64,000 nucleotides of DNA from Mesostigma viride (Eukaryota > Streptophyta > Mesostigmatophyceae > Mesostigmatales > Mesostigmataceae). The stretch's first letter is position 1. Each line of letters starts with the position of its first letter. The notes beneath the pieces are model-generated. The model did not search any database. It saw nothing but the letters and a program-made list of their open reading frames with translations, and was not told where the DNA came from. Location: the NCBI GenBank assembly GCA_009746045.1, contig RPFO01000629.1:414301-478300 (forward strand), written 5' to 3'. Shown one piece after another: positions 46,373 to 57,746 of this stretch. A program made the position numbers and the translations under genes.

Positions 46373-47194
46373 ATGAGCCAGCGTCGTGCTTTTACTGCTC
46401 CTTCCCATTCTTCCAGCGATAATAGCTTAGCCAAATATTACGTAGTTATTACCCCTCAATGGTCCGCCATTTTCCTTTCTTGGTCAGATGCTAGCTATAC
46501 GCCTTTCTTCCTAGATACAGGTAGACAGCCTCTTACCCCTACCTCTCTCTTAGCTAGTCCTTTAAGGGACAGGGACGATGTGTCCCGGGATACCGTAGAA
46601 GGCGTGCAGGCATTATTAGATAAAATGAAAAATGCACATGACCACGCTATTTCAGGGTACCATAAGGCTCAGGCCAAGTACCTTGCTACTAGGTTGCGTG
46701 CCTCCTTAGATAGAAGAGCTCCTGAAATAGATATAGGAGATTTAGTCTTAGTAGAAGGCCCCCGTGTTGGCCGATTTGCTCACAAGTTCGAAGCTGAACT
46801 TAAAGTGAAGCTTAGGCCCGCCTTCTTAGGACCCTTCCGTGTGTTGTCTAGAGTAGGTAATTTCTTATATAAAATAGATATCCCTACCTCTTGTCAGACT
46901 CATTCAAACACCTTCCATAGAAGCCAGCTGAAGCTTTATCACCAAAGCACGTTCGCTGGTAGAGAATTAGCCCCTGCCCCTTTAGAGCATAATCCTGATA
47001 CTGGTGAGGTAGAAGACGAGGTAGAGAGTATCGTGGCCCATAGGAATATTAAAAAGGGCCGCGGTACTCAACGCCAGTATAAGGTGAAGTGGATGTATGC
47101 TCGTAGTGAGGTAGATAAAGTATGGTACACGGAGAGTGAGTTAGATGGTTGTAGCCGTTTGTTGCAGGATTACAAAACCCTACACCAACTCTAG
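46373..47194 (+). pseudogene. Integrase C-terminus and chromodomain
   Basis: IDIGDLVLVEGPRVGRFAHK, LRPAFLGPFRVLSRVGNFLY and NTFHRSQLKLYH are the C-terminal domain of Ty3/Gypsy integrases. VESIVAHRNIKKGRGTQRQY followed by KVKWMYARSEVDKVWYTESE is a chromodomain. The order identifies a chromovirus. Confidence 0.82.
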
Positions 47195-47270
47195 CTGGCG
47201 ACCTGCCCCTCCCTTATAGTATGCCTGCTGTCGATGGGTGGTTGGTTGTCCCCTCCCCTCCGCAGCCATC

Positions 47271-47895
47271 ATGGCTGAACCTGCCCCTCCGACGGAGATC
47301 GTGCCGCCTTCCCCCGACCCAGAGTTCTACTATGAGGCCCTTCCCGGCCGATGGGTTTCCCGTTCCAGTTATCCGGGTGGCCCCTTTCATCCTGCCCTTC
47401 AGGCTCATCATGCAGCCTTGGTCCGGGCCGCCCTCTTTGGGGTTTCTTGGTTCGGCCCAGATCCCGATGATCCGCAACAGCTGGTCGTGCATGGGTTTGA
47501 CGATGCTGGGCACTGTCTGTTGGGGTGTGGTTCCCGCTGCCCTGCCTTGGGGCAAATAGCTGCCGTTCTTCAGTGCCCTAGGTTGTTCTCCTACCTGTCT
47601 ACCCCTGTGGGCCGCTCCTGCCTTCGGGAGGTTTTCCCTTGGCTTCCGGCCGAGGGCGAGGCCGAGGTAGATGAGCACCCCTGCGACCTCCTACGGGCGG
47701 TTGAATTTATGGAGATTGCGGATTGATCAGTCAGCGGGGATGTTAGCACATGGCGATCCTTCCCCTGTGGATGCGCCAGTAGAGACGCAGTACACGCCAG
47801 AGTATTCGGCCTCAGTCGCAGCGTCCTCCTCCTCCGTGTCGGCTCCTTCCCCTGTCCCGTCTTCACCACGGTCGACCCAGCGCGTGTCGGTGGAG
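47271..47895 (+). pseudogene. Extra coding region after the chromodomain, left of the Copia insertion
   Basis: A frame starting MAEPAPPTEIVPPSPDPEFY encodes a Trp/Pro-rich segment with no known domain. It lies where the first chromovirus also has extra coding sequence. A Ser/Pro-rich stretch follows up to the Copia LTR. Confidence 0.45.
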
Positions 47896-47900
47896 CCTAC

Positions 47901-48599
47901 AGTTAACGCCAAGCGCATTGGCGTGATCCTGATTCGGCATTTCTCTGCGATTCCAGCGGCACCGGAACGAGTTCATTCCGACAAGTATCAAGAAAGTTAT
48001 GGCGTTCCGACTTCCCGGTCGCGCGCGAGCGCGAGCCGGCTGTTCTTCTAAGTCGGACGTGAATATTTGCCGACGACATATGGGGTCGACAGTAATTCCT
48101 GGGCTGACAGGAATTAGGTGCTGAACCTACGACGGTATTGGGTTAATACGTCGTACGCAGGAAATAGGAACCTTAACCTGTGGTCTGTTGGTACCGCAGG
48201 CCTAGTCCTGGACTTCTAGGTGCAGATGCAATAGTCACTGTGGACTGTACTCTGTGGTCACTGTGCCTGTATGGCAGACCTACTGTATAGGAACTGGGCG
48301 CTGTACAGGTAGTGAATACTGTACCGGGGGTGTTATTACTGTCAGAGCAGGCCTCCTAGGCTGCTCAGGACTAGCAAGCACAGTGCACAAGTATATAAAC
48401 AATAGGCCAGTGCCAATTGGGCATCTCTTGCGAGCCCGCCTCACGTGTGTGCCTTGACTTGGCAAACGCGTGTACAAGCCTCAAGTGTGTGAGCGCTGTA
48501 ACATTATCCAATTTTAACAAAGCTCCGTTTCCAACCATATTCACACATTGCTGCATTGCAACCATATCCTTCACATTGCGTTTGCTAAGAACGTTAACT
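47901..48599 (+). repeat. 5' LTR of the Copia element
   Basis: 699 bp with 8-bp inverted ends AGTTAACG and CGTTAACT instead of TG...CA. A TATA-like word, GTATATAAA, occurs near 48390. Confidence 0.92.
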
Positions 48600-48789
48600 C
48601 AAATTACAACCAGTCTCAGCGGAACGGCCAGGAGGGTCGTTGCCGGTTGCGGTGTGCAGCGTTGACGACGCGAGAAGCTCGTCCGGTGGTGAATGGTGCA
48701 GGAAGAACAACGGCAGCAGGATTTCCGGTTTCGGCAGTCTGCTGGGGGTTCGATTTCGCCTGAATTGCGTCGTGTCGTTCGGATCTATC

Positions 48790-50895
48790 TTTATTGCTTG
48801 CAGATCGTCCGCCTGTTAATCGCAGCTTCGTGCAATTCGTCGACGACCAGGTCGAAGATTGGGAGCGAATTCTGCGGCACGTACAAACCATCGTCATTCC
48901 GGAGCACCGGAGCATCGACGACCTCGAGCAGGAGCTTCACGGTTTGGTCGGCATCCAGACGGTGATTACAGCAGTAGCTGAGCGAGTGCGGACGGAGTTG
49001 GCGGCAAGGCGAGGAGAGGTTGCGGAGGCAGCTGGCGCAGGGCGACACGAGTTTGTGCCGACAGCAGCGGGTGCGGGTGTACCACGTACTTTCGCAGGCG
49101 TATCGGCGACGAGGGTGTTGCAGCGGGACCAGTTAGGCGTGAACGACGCGGAGCGGAGCACTACAGGCGGCTTGCAGAGGTCGGGGCGACAGCGGAAGCC
49201 ATCACCGGAGGACAGCGCGCGACAAGAGTCGGCAGGTTTCCGGAGCGAGCAAGGGTTCCTTTTCAGGAACTGCCCCCCCCTTCGCGTTCGTGTGACGCGT
49301 TGGGAAGAGTTTGCACCTCTTGGTACGATAGTGACCTTGAGGTGGGAGCAGGGGGTCGCTGGGCTAGGCGACGAGGCACTTGGCGACCACGAGGTGCCAA
49401 GATACAATCCGCGGGGTGCCAACGACGGGTTGTCACCTGTCTACTATACCAACGGTGACGATTCAGTCATCGCGGGCCGACAGCGGGTCGACGACGGCGC
49501 AGCGGGTAGCAGGGTGCCAGAGCTGATTGTGGTGAGCGACAGCGACGACGACAGCGACAAGGAGAACCAGGACGCGCCTGGGGCCAGCCGTGGTGGTCTT
49601 GCCTGAGTGGTAACACTTGGCACTTTCCTTTCTTGTTCAGTAGCTTATATTGCTTTAATTGCTGCTTGGCCACTTGGCTGGCTGTAGCAGATCTGAACAG
49701 AGGCCATCATGGAGTGATGGAGCTATCAACCAACAAGCGGGCTTTATGGGCTTTGCGCGGCGCGGCGCTGGGCTGGATGGACGAGATGGACGCGATGGAC
49801 GCGGTGGACGCGATGGACGCGGGGACGGCCAGGCGCTGGGAGACCAGGCTGGGTGCCAGATAATCAGAGCCAAGGATCGCAGGGCGGTCAGAACGCGCCA
49901 GCCGCAGATCAAGCGGCGCCTAAGCGACCGACCGTGGCTGAGGGGTACGCGGTGCTAGGCCAGTTTCAGTCCATCAAGGACAATTGGCAGCCCCGGGATG
50001 CTGAGAGGATGTTAGAGGACATGAACTTGTACACGGAGATATACAACGGTGACAAGCTTCGCATCCTGGCGTCTAGTGCCTACATAAGGCAGTCGGCGAG
50101 GCGGCTGTTCAAGTTTGTTCGGGAGCGACACGCGGCGGGGGACACCTGGGCGGCGTTTATGACGCGACTCAGGTGTTCCTGAGTGACAAGAGGACCATAG
50201 ATGGGTCCCACCTGAAGCAAGAATACCTGGACTACAAGCCCATCAAGGGGCAGCTAGTGGTCCACGCCTTTGAAGACTTCGTCAAGCTGAGGGAGGACGC
50301 CATGGCCAAGGGCTTCTTCGTCGCAGATCGGATGGCCATGGGCGACTTTCTCAAGTCGCTGCAGCTGGATCCGGTCACCATGGATAATGTGACCATCCAC
50401 ATGCGACAGGTCCATGGCTGGGCAGCCATGACGGACCAGTTGTATGAGTGTTTCAGCGGCAAGTACGTGGGTGGTAAGCGCCCTCGTCAGGGGATGAGGA
50501 GGCCACTGAACCCACGGTTAAGTCCATGAGGGGATCGGGCCACGGGGGCCCAGCGCCCTCGAGAGGGCCTGAGACCTCTTCAAGGGGTCGAGGAAGGTCC
50601 AGGAGGGGGCGTGACAGAAGGGCTGGACGGGGGACCCCGCCGAAGTCGGGACATCCACAGTCCCAGTTTGACTTCAAGAGGGTGGGTGGTCCTCCCAAGG
50701 CTGGGCCCAGCAGTGGGACCTCACGGGACATCAGTCAGGTGGAATGTTATTTCTGCCAGGGGAAGGGTCACTTCAGGAATGAGTGTCCCTCGTACCTGAG
50801 GCAGGAAGGTCAGAGCAAGCCAGCTCAGGGTGGCAGCAAGGACAAGGCTGGTCCATCCCAGGACAAGGGCAAGGGCAAGGCTGCTGATCATTGAC
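48790..50895 (+). pseudogene. Gag region of the Copia element
   Basis: It includes a helical region around 49950-50460 (AYIRQSARRLFKFVRERH, FLKSLQLDPVTMDNVTIHM) and a CCHC zinc knuckle, CYFCQGKGHFRNEC, near 50745. Upstream is an acidic, low-complexity segment (VVSDSDDDSDKENQD). A short GGACGCGATGGAC repeat lies near 49780. Confidence 0.7.
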
Positions 50896-50989
50896 TTGAG
50901 CCTGCACACATCCCTGAACCCTGGAGGGTGCCCCCAGGGGTGTGTAATGAGCTGCTAGTGACAGCAGTGAGGGGCAGCCCCATGCTCTA

Positions 50990-53900
50990 GTGAAAGAGCC
51001 TATTGGACACGATGGGGCAAGCTTGGTTACCACAGAGAGTATGCCAGCTGTAGCTGCAGTGGTTACTCGCCAACGTGCCCGCCATGGCGGTGCTGAGCCT
51101 GAGGTAGGACCTGGTGATGTGGACCCAGGTGGATCTCAGAAGCATTCTGACCGTGCAGGACTGGCACAGGATGGTCAGGATGAGGATAGGGCTGGAGACA
51201 GTCTGACAGGCACGACCCTGGTGCCTCCTGTACATAAGGGATCTGTACATACCTTGAGTGCTAATAATGACAATAAAAGATTTTCTCTCTTGTATGACAT
51301 TGCCTCAAGGTTGCATACCATGTTTGGCCATGCAGCTCAGTCTTTGCAAGTTGCTAGACGGCTGGGAGGAAGTGAGTTGTACTCCATCTGCCAACAGGTT
51401 GCTCAAGCTTGCAAGTGCAGGCTAGTTGCTAGAAAGCCCAAGCAGTCTCATGCCAGGACTCCTATTTTGCAGCCAGGCCATGTGCAGGTAGATATTCAGA
51501 GAATCAGGGGTTTGAAGCTGCTGGTGGCAGTGGACAGATATACCAAGTACAAGACCCTAGAGATCCTGCCTGACATGGAGAAGCCTACATTGATTGCTGC
51601 TCTGAAGTTGACAAGGAGCAGGTACCCTGGGTTGGAGTTGTTGCAGTGTGACATTCAGTTTGAGTGCTGTGAGAACCTGCCAGAGTTTCCAGAGTTGCTG
51701 ATTACACCCAGGGAGAGCCACGGCCAGCAAGGGGTGGTGGAGAGAGCCATCCAAGAGATCAAGACTGTGCTGCTGGTGGAGAGGATTCCAAGGACGTCAT
51801 CTGCCATTGTGACATCTGCATGGCTACGTTCTGTGGAGGACAGGCTGAACCTGAGGACTCCCATGTTCTTTGGTGACATTGCCATCAATCCTCTTATGCT
51901 GCATACCAGGATGCTGCCAGCTGATGCTGAGCAGGCATGGAAGGAGAAGCTAGAGGCCAAGTTCCTCAAGCTGAGGCAGAAAGACAAGGGCTGGAGTGTC
52001 CTAGAACCTAACGTTGGACAACAGGTTGTTGTGTGGAAGGAACCAAGCTTTCCAGGGAAACGTGGCAGCTGGCATGATGGGGTGGTGACCCGAGTAGAAG
52101 CCGCTGGCCATAAGTGCTGGGTGGCCATTGATGGCTCCCAAGCAGTGCACCGTCTGTCCTGGTCAAAGATCCGTCCCCGGGGAGGTAATCAAGGAGACCT
52201 CTTCCAGGTGCCCGCTGGTGTACAAGGCGGGGGTGACGTGGAGCTTCCTGATCAGGGTGCTACAGCTGTATCGAGCCCTCAGGGTGACCCTGGCCCGGCC
52301 CCTGGGGTACCTTCACATACGGTGGTTGGGCAAGCAGGCGGACAGGCTGCACCTCCGGAACGGCCCGACACCAGGCCTAGGGGTGTGCGTCTATCAGATA
52401 TTGTACAGGCTTTGCAAAGAGCCAAGAAGGAGCCTAAGGTGTCCAAGCTTGTCCAGTTGGATGAACCTGAGGTAGCTGCCATGGAGATAGATACCAATGC
52501 ACAGGTTTCTGTCATGGGACCTCAGCATACAGGAGAACTGCTGGTCGGAGAACCAAGTTGCCCCTGGGTGTCTGATTTCAGTGGTAGGACGCATCTAAGG
52601 GTGTTGGGAGAGGTTACTGCCCCTGTCATGGGTGTGGATGTGACCTTCCTTGTCCTAGAGGACTATGATGGCCCTGTGATTTTGGGTCAGAATTTTCTGG
52701 GCAATCCTGGGATTTCTATCAGAGCTACAGCTCTGAGAAGAGATGGCTGGGGGATGATTCCCCTAGAAAATTTCAGGACAACATTTCCAGTCAGGTGCAG
52801 GGCCAAGCCGGTCAAGGGTGTAAAATGGGATGAAGGGGAGGTGCCCCCAGCGGCCAGTTTGGTGATTCCAGCTGTGTTGCACCCCAGCAGTATTGGCATA
52901 ACTCACAGGAGCCTTGCTGCACACTCTCCTTTGACATATGACCAGCTGGTCCAAGAGATGAGCTCGCCTACTTTGTTTGAGGCTTGGAAGCTCGCCTTCT
53001 CCAAGGCATTGGAGGAGTGGTTGCAGTTTGAGTGTGCTGCACCAACAGACAGACGTCCCCCAGCATCAAGGAAGCTTGCTTTGAGATTTGTGCTGAAGAG
53101 GAAGGTTGTGGATGAGGTATCAGTGCCCCATGTCAGGCCTGTCCTGAATGAGTATCACGGCACGGGGAGTCTGCCAGGAGAGGAGCTATACACGCCAGGG
53201 ATGCTACACGACACATGGAGAATTTTGCTATGTCTCTACGTGGGGTTGCTGAACAGGGGAGCAGCTATGTCATCAGTGCTGCTGGACTTCAAGAGGGCAT
53301 TTTTAAAATCTGATCCAGAAGTGGCCAGGAGGGTGTGGAAGCAGGATGAGCCTTACTGTGTTGAGGTGCCTGCCATCTGGAAGCTGGAGCTGCATCAACA
53401 ATTCCTGGTTATTCTGAAGGGCCTGGAAGGACTCAGGTCGAGCCCAATCATCTGGAGACTCACGCTGCAGGAAGCTCTGATCAGTGAGTGTGGCTTGAGA
53501 GTGTCTTCAGTTGATCCCTGTTTGCTGCTGGCCCAATGGGAGGGTCTGCCAGTGTATGCTAGTTTGCATGGAGATGATCTGCATTTGCTAGCCCCCACGA
53601 CCTGGCTGAAGAAGTTTATTCCTGTCATCAGTGGCAAGTTTTCACTGGGCAAGGAGCTGTGGCAGGAGCCCAACAAGCCTGTAGTGTTCTGTGGAATGCA
53701 GGCTACCCTGTTCAGGAGGGACGGGGAGTGGAGTATCAGGCTTCAGGCTGGAGGAGATTATAAACAGACCATTGTGAAGGCCTTGCCAGAGAAGATCACC
53801 CAGGCTGCAGGACCTGAGTTGAGAGGCATGTGGGCCTGGTTTGCCAGCATCTGTGGTCCGTCTTTGATGGTCCATAGCAGAATGCCTGATGAGGTGCTTG

Positions 53901-54484
53901 AGGATGAGAAGCCTCGAGTCATAGCCCGGTTGGTGGAGAGTACCCCTGATCTGATTTTGTCTGGGATTGACTTTACCCAGCCTATCACCTTGGAGATCTT
54001 TGTTGACAGTTCCATGGATGCTCGCCAGGTTACCAAGGTCAGGGGGAGATCTGCTGCTCTGTTTGCTTTTTATCAGAGCAGGGCAAGTTTGTTCAGCTGG
54101 TACAGCAGACTGCAGAAGAGGGTCTGTATCAGTTCAGATGTGGCAGAATGCAGGGCCATATGCGAGGGGATCCAGTCCAGCCTGTACATAAAGGAGTTAA
54201 TGCTGGAGCTGGCTTCAGTTACCCCTTGGACCTTGCAGATGGAGACGTTGTTGCTAACAGACAGCATGGGTATGGTCCAGTTTGTTCACAAGCAGCTGGC
54301 CAGAAGCCGGGACCTGGATTATTTGTTGCTGAAGGAGTTGGCCAGTTTGGTTGACTTGAAGCATATCCCTGGCGAGGAGAACCCTGCTGATGCATTGACA
54401 AAGCTGCCACACAAGGCCCCAGCCCAGTACAATGTACTGAGGAAGCTCATGAATGCTGACTGTCAAGTCGGTCTATCTGTCTAA
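50990..54484 (+). CDS. Copia pol polyprotein, about 1164 aa
   Basis: One long frame reads through a pre-integrase motif (LHTMFGH, about residue 108), the integrase core (about 150-300), a retropepsin-like segment (about 495-575, including EIDTNAQVSVM and GPVILGQNFLG), reverse transcriptase (about 690-900, LLDFKRAFL and LHGDDLHLL) and RNase H (about 1000-1150, HIPGEENPADALTK). Copia proteases normally come before integrase, so the position of the retropepsin-like segment is unusual. It is treated as a fossil element part. Confidence 0.85.
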   Translation: MKEPIGHDGASLVTTESMPAVAAVVTRQRARHGGAEPEVGPGDVDPGGSQKHSDRAGLAQDGQDEDRAGDSLTGTTLVPPVHKGSVHTLSANNDNKRFSLLYDIASRLHTMFGHAAQSLQVARRLGGSELYSICQQVAQACKCRLVARKPKQSHARTPILQPGHVQVDIQRIRGLKLLVAVDRYTKYKTLEILPDMEKPTLIAALKLTRSRYPGLELLQCDIQFECCENLPEFPELLITPRESHGQQGVVERAIQEIKTVLLVERIPRTSSAIVTSAWLRSVEDRLNLRTPMFFGDIAINPLMLHTRMLPADAEQAWKEKLEAKFLKLRQKDKGWSVLEPNVGQQVVVWKEPSFPGKRGSWHDGVVTRVEAAGHKCWVAIDGSQAVHRLSWSKIRPRGGNQGDLFQVPAGVQGGGDVELPDQGATAVSSPQGDPGPAPGVPSHTVVGQAGGQAAPPERPDTRPRGVRLSDIVQALQRAKKEPKVSKLVQLDEPEVAAMEIDTNAQVSVMGPQHTGELLVGEPSCPWVSDFSGRTHLRVLGEVTAPVMGVDVTFLVLEDYDGPVILGQNFLGNPGISIRATALRRDGWGMIPLENFRTTFPVRCRAKPVKGVKWDEGEVPPAASLVIPAVLHPSSIGITHRSLAAHSPLTYDQLVQEMSSPTLFEAWKLAFSKALEEWLQFECAAPTDRRPPASRKLALRFVLKRKVVDEVSVPHVRPVLNEYHGTGSLPGEELYTPGMLHDTWRILLCLYVGLLNRGAAMSSVLLDFKRAFLKSDPEVARRVWKQDEPYCVEVPAIWKLELHQQFLVILKGLEGLRSSPIIWRLTLQEALISECGLRVSSVDPCLLLAQWEGLPVYASLHGDDLHLLAPTTWLKKFIPVISGKFSLGKELWQEPNKPVVFCGMQATLFRRDGEWSIRLQAGGDYKQTIVKALPEKITQAAGPELRGMWAWFASICGPSLMVHSRMPDEVLEDEKPRVIARLVESTPDLILSGIDFTQPITLEIFVDSSMDARQVTKVRGRSAALFAFYQSRASLFSWYSRLQKRVCISSDVAECRAICEGIQSSLYIKELMLELASVTPWTLQMETLLLTDSMGMVQFVHKQLARSRDLDYLLLKELASLVDLKHIPGEENPADALTKLPHKAPAQYNVLRKLMNADCQVGLSV

Positions 54485-55231
54485 AAGCTGAGAGCTGGGT
54501 GCTTAAGTCTCTGGATATCAGGCTGGGAGCTTGATTGTACATAATCCTGAGCACACCTTGAGGGGTGAGACATGTCTCTGGTGTGGGAATGTCTGACATT
54601 GTCTCTGATGGAGAGATGTCTATCTGGGGTTTTCATCTCAGTCTGAGGTTTCCCCAGATCTGTGGTTTGTGGGCGGGGTTCGATTCCCTGGTGCCGTCTT
54701 AAGGCGGAGTTTCACGGACTGGCTGACCCATCCACCATGCTGGTGAGGTGGCGACAGGTCCCCTGATTTTCCACGGTTGGAACGAGTATAGGAGCTTGTG
54801 TTTTGCATGTGCTTCGCGTAGATGTTGTGTCTGGTTCGATAAGGGGCAGCAGACCGGCGCCGACTCCCGTCTGGGGGTCAGCAATGTTTTCTGATGAGCT
54901 GTTGTGGGTGATCTGTGGGGTTTCGCCTAAGGTCCTGAAGGTTGTACATACTTCTCAAGTTCTTAGCTGAACACCTATGGGCTGCCACAGTTGGCCAACC
55001 TCTTGTACATGGGTAACACAACGAGCCTCCCGTGAAGGGATAGGGACTCATTGTAATTTGTTTGTGCTCCTGAGCCAGTATGGGTGCTATGTACATATAA
55101 TAAGGAATCCAAGCTGACTGTCATGCCCAGCGGGTTGTGACTTGTAGTCGGGGAGGATGTCCAGTACCCATTGTGTGTGTTTGTATGTAGACTTGTGTGA
55201 GCTGCTACAGCTCAAGAAAAGAAAGGATTGG
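54485..55231 (+). other. 3' non-coding region of the Copia element
   Basis: This stretch separates the pol stop from the 3' LTR. A purine-rich run, AAGAAAAGAAAGGATTGG, abuts the LTR and fits a polypurine tract. No gene was seen. Confidence 0.65.
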
Positions 55232-57741
55232 AGTTAACGCCAAGCGCATTGGCGTGATCCTGATTCGGCATTTCTCTGCGATTCCAGCGGCACCGGAACG
55301 AGTTCATTCCGACAAGTATCAAGAAAGTTATGGCGTTCCGACTTCCCGGTCGCGCGCGAGCGCGAGCCGGCTGTTCTTCTAAGTCGGACGTGAATATTTG
55401 CCGACGACATATGGGGTCGACAGTAATTCCTGGGCTGACAGGAATTAGGTGCTGAACCTACGACGGTATTGGGTTAATACGTCGTACGCAGGGAATAGGA
55501 ACCTTAACCTGTGGTCTGTTGGTACCGCAGGCCTAGTCCTGGACTTCTAGGTGCATGCAGATGCAATAGTCACTGTGGACTGTACTCTGTGGTCACTGTG
55601 CCTGTATGGCAGACCTACTGTATAGGAACTGGGCGCTGTACAGGTAGTGAATACTGTACCGGGGGTGTTATTACTGAGCAGGCCTCCTAGGCTGCTCAGG
55701 ACTAGCAAGCACAGTGCACAAGTATATAAAGAACAAGCTTAAGGGGCGGGGGGGGGATGCTTCGCATCCCCCCCCAAAAGAAGGCGCAAAGCCGACCGTG
55801 ACTCTAGTAGTCGCGTTTCGATCCGTCCGCCGACACATGGCAACTCGATTTCAGTCAACTGAAGCTTATGAAGGGGGCTGAAAAAAGGAAAAAGTCGGGA
55901 GACAAATAACGACACGCTGTGCGGGCCTGAAACACCGCAGTCGGTCCGGCGCCCTCATTCCCAGTTCCCACCTACCCGGAGGGCCATTCGCTGCCGCTTA
56001 GTAAGACGCCCCGCCCTAGGCGAGGTCGCAACCCCCCTCCCCCCTCAGCGAGACGTCATAGTACGCGGATAACAGCGGAATCCCCCGCCCCCCGCGCCCC
56101 CCCACCCACCCGGAGGTCCCCCCCACGTACCCCATGATGCACCGGCGGATCCATCACCCCCACCCCCCACCCCCCCCCCCCCAACGCCCCACCCACCCGG
56201 AGCTCCCCCCCCCCCTCTCCCCCCCCCCTCAGCGAGGGCCGGCCACGATGCACTGGCGGATCCGTCCCCCGCACCCCCTACCCCCGCACCCCCCCACCCA
56301 CCCGGAGTTCCTCCCCCCCCTCTCCCCCCCCGAAAATACGAAATCCGTCAAATTATCCTACCGTCACTATAGAAGGCGACCCGATTTCAGTGATCCGACA
56401 GGTGGCAAGTCGCAAAAGATCGACCAACTACCCGCCAGTCAAGCTCGATCGACTCGCTAATGTCAAAATGTCGTCCCCCCCCCCTCAGCCATGATACGCC
56501 CCCGCGCCGACCGGCCCGGGAAAAATACGAAGATGTACCCCGCCTGAGTGAGACGGCGAGGTCACAGTGAGACGGCGCCCCGCCCCAGGTGAGGTCGCAA
56601 GGCCCCCCGCCCTCCTCAGCGAGACGCCAGAGTCTGCGGGATCTCCCCGCTCCCCCGGCCCCCGCGCCCCTCCACCCACCCGGAGTTTCCCGCCCCCCCC
56701 CCTGCCCCCCTCCCCCTCAGCCATGATGCGCCCCCCGCCGACCGGCCCGGGAAAAGTACGAAGATCCGCCACAGGATGCCTCCCCGCCTGAGTGACTGAG
56801 ACGGCGAGGTCGCAAGGCCCCCCGCCCTTCTCAGCGAGACGCCAGAGTCTGCGGGATCCCCCCCCCCCCCGCCCACCCACCCACCCAGAGGTTTCCCCCC
56901 CCCCCTCCCCCCCGCCCTCCCCCCTCAGCCGGCCATGATGCGCCCCCCCGCCCCCATGCGAAAAGGCGTGGCGCGAAGGACAGGCGTCGACCACGAGGAC
57001 CCCTGAAAAAGACCGGAAAGGTACGAAGATCCGCCACAGGATGCCTCCCCGCCTGAGTCCGTCGTCGTAGGTTGGCTGACCGAAACTGGGTCGAGACAGA
57101 GTGCACTACTATATAAGTCGAGCACGGCGAGAGCAACGGCGAAAAGGCGAAAGCCGTCAAGCTGACCGTCACTCTAGTAGGCGACCCAGTTTCGGTGAGC
57201 CGACAGGTGGCTAGTCGCGAAAGTTCGACCAACTACTCGCCAGTCGAACTGGATCAAGTCGCTAACGTCAAAATGTCGCGAGACGACTTTAAAGCAATTA
57301 AAGATGCCAGCGAGTGAACGCCAATCGTATCCCACTGCACCAAAGCACTCCGTCCGATGCCCGAGATACAGCGTCTTCGGTCCAACCACGCACCGAAGTC
57401 TGTACGAGCTCCCAATTCCGTCGACTTGCGCCCAACGGGAAACGGCGCTAAGGACAGGCGTCGACCACGAGGACCCCTGAAAAAGACCGGAAAAGTACGG
57501 AGATCCGCCACAGGATGCCCGATGGTTTTTAATATAGTTGATAGGCCGGTGCCAATTGGGCATATCTCTTGCGAGCCCGCCTCACGTGTGTTGCCTTGAC
57601 TTGGCAAACGCGTGTACAAGCCTCAAGTGTGTGAGCGCTGTAACATTATCCAATTTTAACAAAGCTCCGTTTCCAACCATATTCACACATTGCTGCATTG
57701 CAACCATATCCTTCACATTGCGTTTGCTAAGAACGTTAACT
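55232..57741 (+). repeat. 3' LTR of the Copia element, with an insertion
   Basis: The outer parts match 47901-48599. The match breaks after GTATATAAA (55731) and resumes at about 57541 with AGGCCGGTGCCAATTGGGC. Confidence 0.92.
55732..57540. mobile_element. 1.8-kb C-rich insertion in the Copia 3' LTR
   Basis: The insert has long C runs and repeated blocks such as GATCCGCCACAGGATGCC (three times) and CGACCCAGTTTCGGTGAGCC. It starts near a GGGGGGATGCTTCGCATCCC hairpin (55749-55775). A TATA-like word, CTATATAAG, occurs near 57107. No protein or target duplication was identified, so the family is unknown. Confidence 0.65.
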
Positions 57742-57746
57742 CCTAC

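Larger units (their letters stand above)
47901..57741 (+). mobile_element. Ty1/Copia element nested in the second chromovirus-like element
   Basis: LTRs at 47901-48599 and 55232-57741 start AGTTAACGCC and end AACGTTAACT. A 5-bp duplication, CCTAC, flanks the element (47896-47900 and 57742-57746). The 3' LTR is lengthened by a 1.8-kb insertion. Gag with a zinc knuckle is followed by a long pol with integrase ahead of reverse transcriptase and RNase H, the Copia order. The pol frame looks whole, while the gag region has a few breaks. LTRs are about 98% alike by eye, so the element is young. Confidence 0.93.

Noticed and set aside
56056-56994. Gly/Arg/Pro-rich frames in the C-rich insertion
   Set aside because: They come from homopolymer C/G runs and shift in every repeat block.
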